Positions 61,127 through 64,000 of a stretch of DNA of 64,000 nucleotides are shown in pieces. A program made the position numbers and the translations under genes. The stretch is from Herbiconiux oxytropis (lineage in GTDB: Bacteria; Actinomycetota; Actinomycetes; Actinomycetales; Microbacteriaceae). Where the stretch lies: the NCBI RefSeq assembly GCF_024979315.1, contig NZ_JANLCK010000003.1, forward strand, positions 496,001-560,000. Reading direction: 5' to 3'. Every line of letters begins with the position of its first letter. Position 1 is the first letter of the stretch. The notes below the pieces were generated by a model that ran no database searches, was not told the origin of the DNA, and saw only the letters and a program-made list of their open reading frames with translations.

Positions 61127-61171
61127 GTGCTGTTCGGTCGGCTTCTCCTTCGCTGCCGCGACGAGTCCTAG
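61127..61171 (+). CDS. Leucine leader peptide of leuCD
   Basis: A 14-codon ORF from GTG to TAG coding [14 protein letters not shown], with four leucines, three of them in a row, two as CTT, a codon seldom used in neighbouring genes. The stop lies in the loop of the following hairpin. A ribosome stalled at the Leu codons for lack of charged tRNA-Leu would sit just before the stem, as in classic attenuation. Proposed to regulate leuC-leuD. Confidence 0.65.
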   Translation: MLFGRLLLRCRDES

Positions 61172-61193
61172 TTCAAGGCCTCCCTCGTCGCGG
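61156..61193 (+). promoter_or_regulatory. Attenuator-type hairpin before leuC
   Basis: Perfect 10-bp stem CCGCGACGAG (61156-61165)/CTCGTCGCGG (61184-61193), 18-nt loop. The left arm is inside the leader peptide, directly after its Leu codons. No U-run follows; control may act through Rho or through an alternative pairing not resolved here. Confidence 0.5.
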
Positions 61194-61238
61194 AGTTCGT
61201 CAACGGCTGACCTCTCCACCTCTCTCGAAGGACACGCA

Positions 61239-62693
61239 ATGGACACCGCATCCGCACGCCCCCGCACCCTCGCCGAAAAGGTGTGGGACGACCACCTCGT
61301 CGTGAAGGGCGAGAACGGCAACCCGGACCTCATCTACATCGACCTGCACCTCGTGCACGAAGTCACGAGCCCCCAGGCCTTCGACGGCCTGCGCGCCGAG
61401 GGCAGGCCCCTGCGCCGCCTCGACCTCACGATCGCCACCGAGGACCACAACACCCCCACCCTCGCCATCGACCAGCCCATCGCCGACCTGACCAGCCGCA
61501 CCCAGATCCAGACCCTGCGCAACAACGCCAAGGAGTTCGGGGTGCGCCTGCACTCGCTCGGCGACCTCGAGCAGGGCATCGTGCACGTGGTCGGCCCGCA
61601 GCTCGGCCTCACGATGCCGGGCATCACGGTGGTCTGCGGCGACAGCCACACGAGCACCCACGGTGCGTTCGGCGCGATGGCCTTCGGCATCGGCACGAGC
61701 GAGGTGGAGCACGTCATGGCCACTCAGACGCTGCCGCTGAAGCCCTTCAAGACGATGGCCATCACAGTCGAGGGCACGCTGAAGCCCGGCGTCACCGCGA
61801 AGGACATCATCCTCGCCGTGATCGCCAAGATCGGCACCGGCGGCGGCCAGGGCTACGTGCTCGAGTATCGCGGCTCGGCCATCCGGAGCCTCTCCATGGA
61901 GGGCCGCATGACGATCTGCAACATGTCGATCGAGGCCGGTGCCCGCGCGGGCATGGTGGCGCCCGACCAGATCACCTTCGACTACCTCGAGGGCCGCCCG
62001 CACGCCCCCGCAGGTCAGGACTGGGACGACGCGATCGCCTACTGGAAGACCCTGCCCACCGACGAGGGCGCGGTCTTCGACGCCGAGGTCTTCCTCGACG
62101 CCGACGAGCTCGAGCCTTTCGTGACCTGGGGCACCAACCCCGGCCAGGGCGTCTCGCTGAGCGACGTCGTGCCCGACCCCGCCGCCATCCTCGACCCCAA
62201 CGAGCGCTCGGCCGCCGAGCGCGCGCTCGAGTACATGGACCTGAAAGCCGGCACACCGCTCAAGGAGATCCCGGTCGACGCCGTGTTCATGGGCTCGTGC
62301 ACCAACAGCCGGATCGAGGATCTCCGCACCTTCGCCGAGATCATCAAGGGCCAGAAGAAGGCCGAGGGCGTCCGCGTGATGGTGGTGCCGGGTTCGGCCC
62401 GCGTGCGCATCGAGGCCGAGGCCGAGGGCATCGACAAGATCGTGGAGGAGTTCGGCGCCGAGTGGCGCTTCGCAGGCTGCTCCATGTGCCTCGGCATGAA
62501 CCCCGACCAGCTGGCACCGGGGGAGCGCTGCGCGTCGACCTCCAACCGCAACTTCGAGGGCCGCCAGGGCAAGGGCGGCCGCACGCACCTGGTGTCGCCG
62601 GTGGTCGCCGCGGCCACCGCCATCCGGGGCAGGCTCTCGAGCGTCTCCGACCTGAAGCAGCCGGCGCACGCGCGCTACACGGTGGGAGTGTAA
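61239..62693 (+). CDS. leuC: 3-isopropylmalate dehydratase large subunit
   Basis: The Fe-S subunit of isopropylmalate isomerase in leucine biosynthesis; it acts as a heterodimer with LeuD. 484 aa, full length. The 4Fe-4S cysteines are visible in [13 protein letters not shown] and [30 protein letters not shown] is the aconitase-family substrate loop. SD-like GAAGGA before the ATG. Preceded by a leucine leader and hairpin, followed by leuD after 4 bp. Confidence 0.97.
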   Translation: MDTASARPRTLAEKVWDDHLVVKGENGNPDLIYIDLHLVHEVTSPQAFDGLRAEGRPLRRLDLTIATEDHNTPTLAIDQPIADLTSRTQIQTLRNNAKEFGVRLHSLGDLEQGIVHVVGPQLGLTMPGITVVCGDSHTSTHGAFGAMAFGIGTSEVEHVMATQTLPLKPFKTMAITVEGTLKPGVTAKDIILAVIAKIGTGGGQGYVLEYRGSAIRSLSMEGRMTICNMSIEAGARAGMVAPDQITFDYLEGRPHAPAGQDWDDAIAYWKTLPTDEGAVFDAEVFLDADELEPFVTWGTNPGQGVSLSDVVPDPAAILDPNERSAAERALEYMDLKAGTPLKEIPVDAVFMGSCTNSRIEDLRTFAEIIKGQKKAEGVRVMVVPGSARVRIEAEAEGIDKIVEEFGAEWRFAGCSMCLGMNPDQLAPGERCASTSNRNFEGRQGKGGRTHLVSPVVAAATAIRGRLSSVSDLKQPAHARYTVGV

Positions 62694-62697
62694 AGCC

Positions 62698-63294
62698 ATG
62701 GAAGCGATCAACATCCTGCAGGGCGTCGCCGTGCCGCTGAAGCGCTCGAACGTCGACACCGACCAGATCATCCCGGCCGTCTACCTCAAGCGGGTCACGA
62801 AGACGGGCTTCGACGACGCCCTCTTCGCCGGCTGGCGGAACGACCCCGAGTTCGTGCTCAACCAGCCCGCATTCCAGAATCCGCGGATCCTCGTGGCCGG
62901 CCCCGACTTCGGCACCGGCTCCAGCCGCGAGCACGCCGTCTGGGCGCTCCGCGACTTCGGCTTCCAGGTGGTGCTGTCGGCCCGTTTCGGCGACATCTTC
63001 CGCGGCAACTCGGGCAAGCAGGGCCTGCTCACGGGGCTCGTCGAGGAGGCCGAGATCGAGCGGATCTGGGCCGCCATCGATGCGCAGCCCGGCATCGAGA
63101 TGACGGTCGATCTGACGGCCAAGACGGCGGTCATCGGGGATCTCACAGTCTCGTTCGAGATCGATGATTACACTCGCTGGAGGCTTCTGGAGGGTCTGGA
63201 CGACATCGGACTGACTCTGCGAGACGAAGCCGCCATCACGGAATTCGAGAGCCGCCGGGAGAGTTGGAGACCTCGAACGCTTCCCGTGAAGTAG
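62698..63294 (+). CDS. leuD: 3-isopropylmalate dehydratase small subunit
   Basis: The swivel-domain partner of LeuC, 198 aa, normal length. [15 protein letters not shown] at the N-terminus and [19 protein letters not shown] are the signature segments. The start is 4 bp after the leuC stop, so it is in the same operon. The last part of the gene has somewhat more A/T and ends 63 bp before murA. Confidence 0.97.
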   Translation: MEAINILQGVAVPLKRSNVDTDQIIPAVYLKRVTKTGFDDALFAGWRNDPEFVLNQPAFQNPRILVAGPDFGTGSSREHAVWALRDFGFQVVLSARFGDIFRGNSGKQGLLTGLVEEAEIERIWAAIDAQPGIEMTVDLTAKTAVIGDLTVSFEIDDYTRWRLLEGLDDIGLTLRDEAAITEFESRRESWRPRTLPVK

Positions 63295-63357
63295 CGTGCG
63301 GATACCGCCACGAGCGGGCATCGAGCCACAACAGCGACACAACAGTCAGGTGATCAA

Positions 63358-64000
63358 GTGAACAGTCTCGTACAGGACGGCCGCAAGGCGGCCGAGCGGG
63401 TCGGACTCAAGTCCGACACGATCGTCATCAACGGCGGTCGCCCGCTCCGCGGGACCATCGACGTCCGGGGTGCCAAGAACCTCGTCACGAAGGCGATGGT
63501 GGCCTCCCTCCTCGGCGACACCACCTCGACGCTCCGCGATGTCCCCGACATCAGCGACGTGCACGTGGTCGCGAGCCTGCTCGAGATCCACGGCGTCAAG
63601 ATCACCGGCTCCGCCGCCACGGGCGTGCTGCAGCTCGACCCCGCCAACGTGGCGAGCGCGAAGAGCGCCGAGATCGACGCGCTCTCGGGCTCGTCGCGCA
63701 TCCCGATCCTGTTCTGCGGCCCGCTGCTGCACCGCCTCGGCCACGCCTTCATCCCGGATCTCGGCGGCTGCCGCATCGGCGACCGCCCGATCGACTTCCA
63801 CCTGGATGCGCTCCGTGCGTTCGGCGCGGTCGTCGACAAGCTGCCGAGCGGCATCAACATCACGGCACCCAACGGCCTCCGCGGTGCGAACATCGAGCTG
63901 CCCTACCCGAGCGTGGGCGCCACCGAGCAGGTGCTGCTCACCGGCGTGCGCGCCATGGGCACCACCGAGCTCAAGAACGCGGCCATCGAGCCCGAGATCA
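63358..64000 (+). CDS. murA: UDP-N-acetylglucosamine 1-carboxyvinyltransferase (5' part)
   Basis: First committed step of peptidoglycan synthesis: transfers enolpyruvate from PEP to UDP-GlcNAc. 214 codons are visible before the right edge. DVRGAKNLVTKAMVASLL holds the conserved Lys-Asn pair; LGGCRIGDRPIDFHLDAL holds the catalytic Cys (Cys115 in E. coli), so the enzyme should be of the fosfomycin-sensitive type, unlike the Asp form of mycobacteria. About 20 extra N-terminal residues precede the fold; the GTG at 63358 is the start. Probably read with leuCD. Confidence 0.95.
   Translation, partial: MNSLVQDGRKAAERVGLKSDTIVINGGRPLRGTIDVRGAKNLVTKAMVASLLGDTTSTLRDVPDISDVHVVASLLEIHGVKITGSAATGVLQLDPANVASAKSAEIDALSGSSRIPILFCGPLLHRLGHAFIPDLGGCRIGDRPIDFHLDALRAFGAVVDKLPSGINITAPNGLRGANIELPYPSVGATEQVLLTGVRAMGTTELKNAAIEPEI

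Noticed and set aside
61099-61205. Alternative leader ORF from ATG 61099 in another frame
   Set aside because: It runs through the -10 box and has few Leu codons; the GTG ORF at 61127 is properly spaced from TAGGAT, is Leu-rich and stops within the hairpin loop.

Overview
The window is GC-rich, densely coded DNA with frequent GTG starts, -10 boxes of the TAnnnT type placed 6-7 nt before start codons, LAxTG/LPxTG surface proteins and a leuCD-murA gene order. Together these point to a high-GC Gram-positive actinobacterium, most likely of the family Microbacteriaceae; the genus cannot be fixed from sequence alone.

Region 1 (1-13.9 kb) is catabolic and redox. A minus-strand run (aldehyde dehydrogenase, MFS carrier, 2,6-dihydroxypyridine-hydroxylase-like FAD monooxygenase, cupin, amidohydrolase, MmyB-type regulator) faces a divergent PucR/GAF regulator and looks like a pathway for an aromatic or N-heteroaromatic acid. 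Next come a cyclic-nucleotide-domain/thioredoxin-reductase fusion, a second monooxygenase-MFS pair and a cofactor-free haloperoxidase. Region 2 (14-25.6 kb) holds nadE, deoC, a TetR-controlled DHA2 exporter with a readable operator-promoter, a DapA-like aldolase, a secreted coiled-coil protein with M15-like motifs, an orphan PemK/MazF toxin beside a perfect 32-bp inverted repeat, an HD protein, and a two-component system that shares a palindrome with a small SHOCT membrane protein gene.

Region 3 (25.8-43 kb) has two tandem secreted purple-acid-phosphatase-like proteins (one LANTG-anchored, one carrying duplicated beta-propellers), an azoreductase, and a minus-strand block of acyl-CoA synthetase, ECF sigma, anti-sigma, a divergent EPSP-synthase paralogue, AMP ligase and acyl-CoA dehydrogenase. 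The last three genes are translationally coupled and are the best candidate for an undescribed pathway. A glycine-rich LANTG protein follows.

Region 4 (43-51.3 kb) carries a DesK/DesR-like pair, a CrtI/PYROXD2-like oxidoreductase, an MBL hydrolase, a diacylglycerol kinase, tRNA-Glu(CTC), a zinc-finger FBP protein and a GH15 enzyme. Region 5 (51.4-61 kb) is a sortase-assembled pilus locus (large adhesin, major pilin, class C sortase), then an M23 peptidase and a DUF4097-PadR operon preceded by three phased repeats. Region 6 (61-64 kb) is leuC-leuD with an apparently leaderless leucine leader peptide and hairpin in front, then the 5' part of murA.

Long hairpins between genes (13.97, 33.25 and 61.02 kb) share GCCGA-type termini and may form one dispersed palindromic repeat family.
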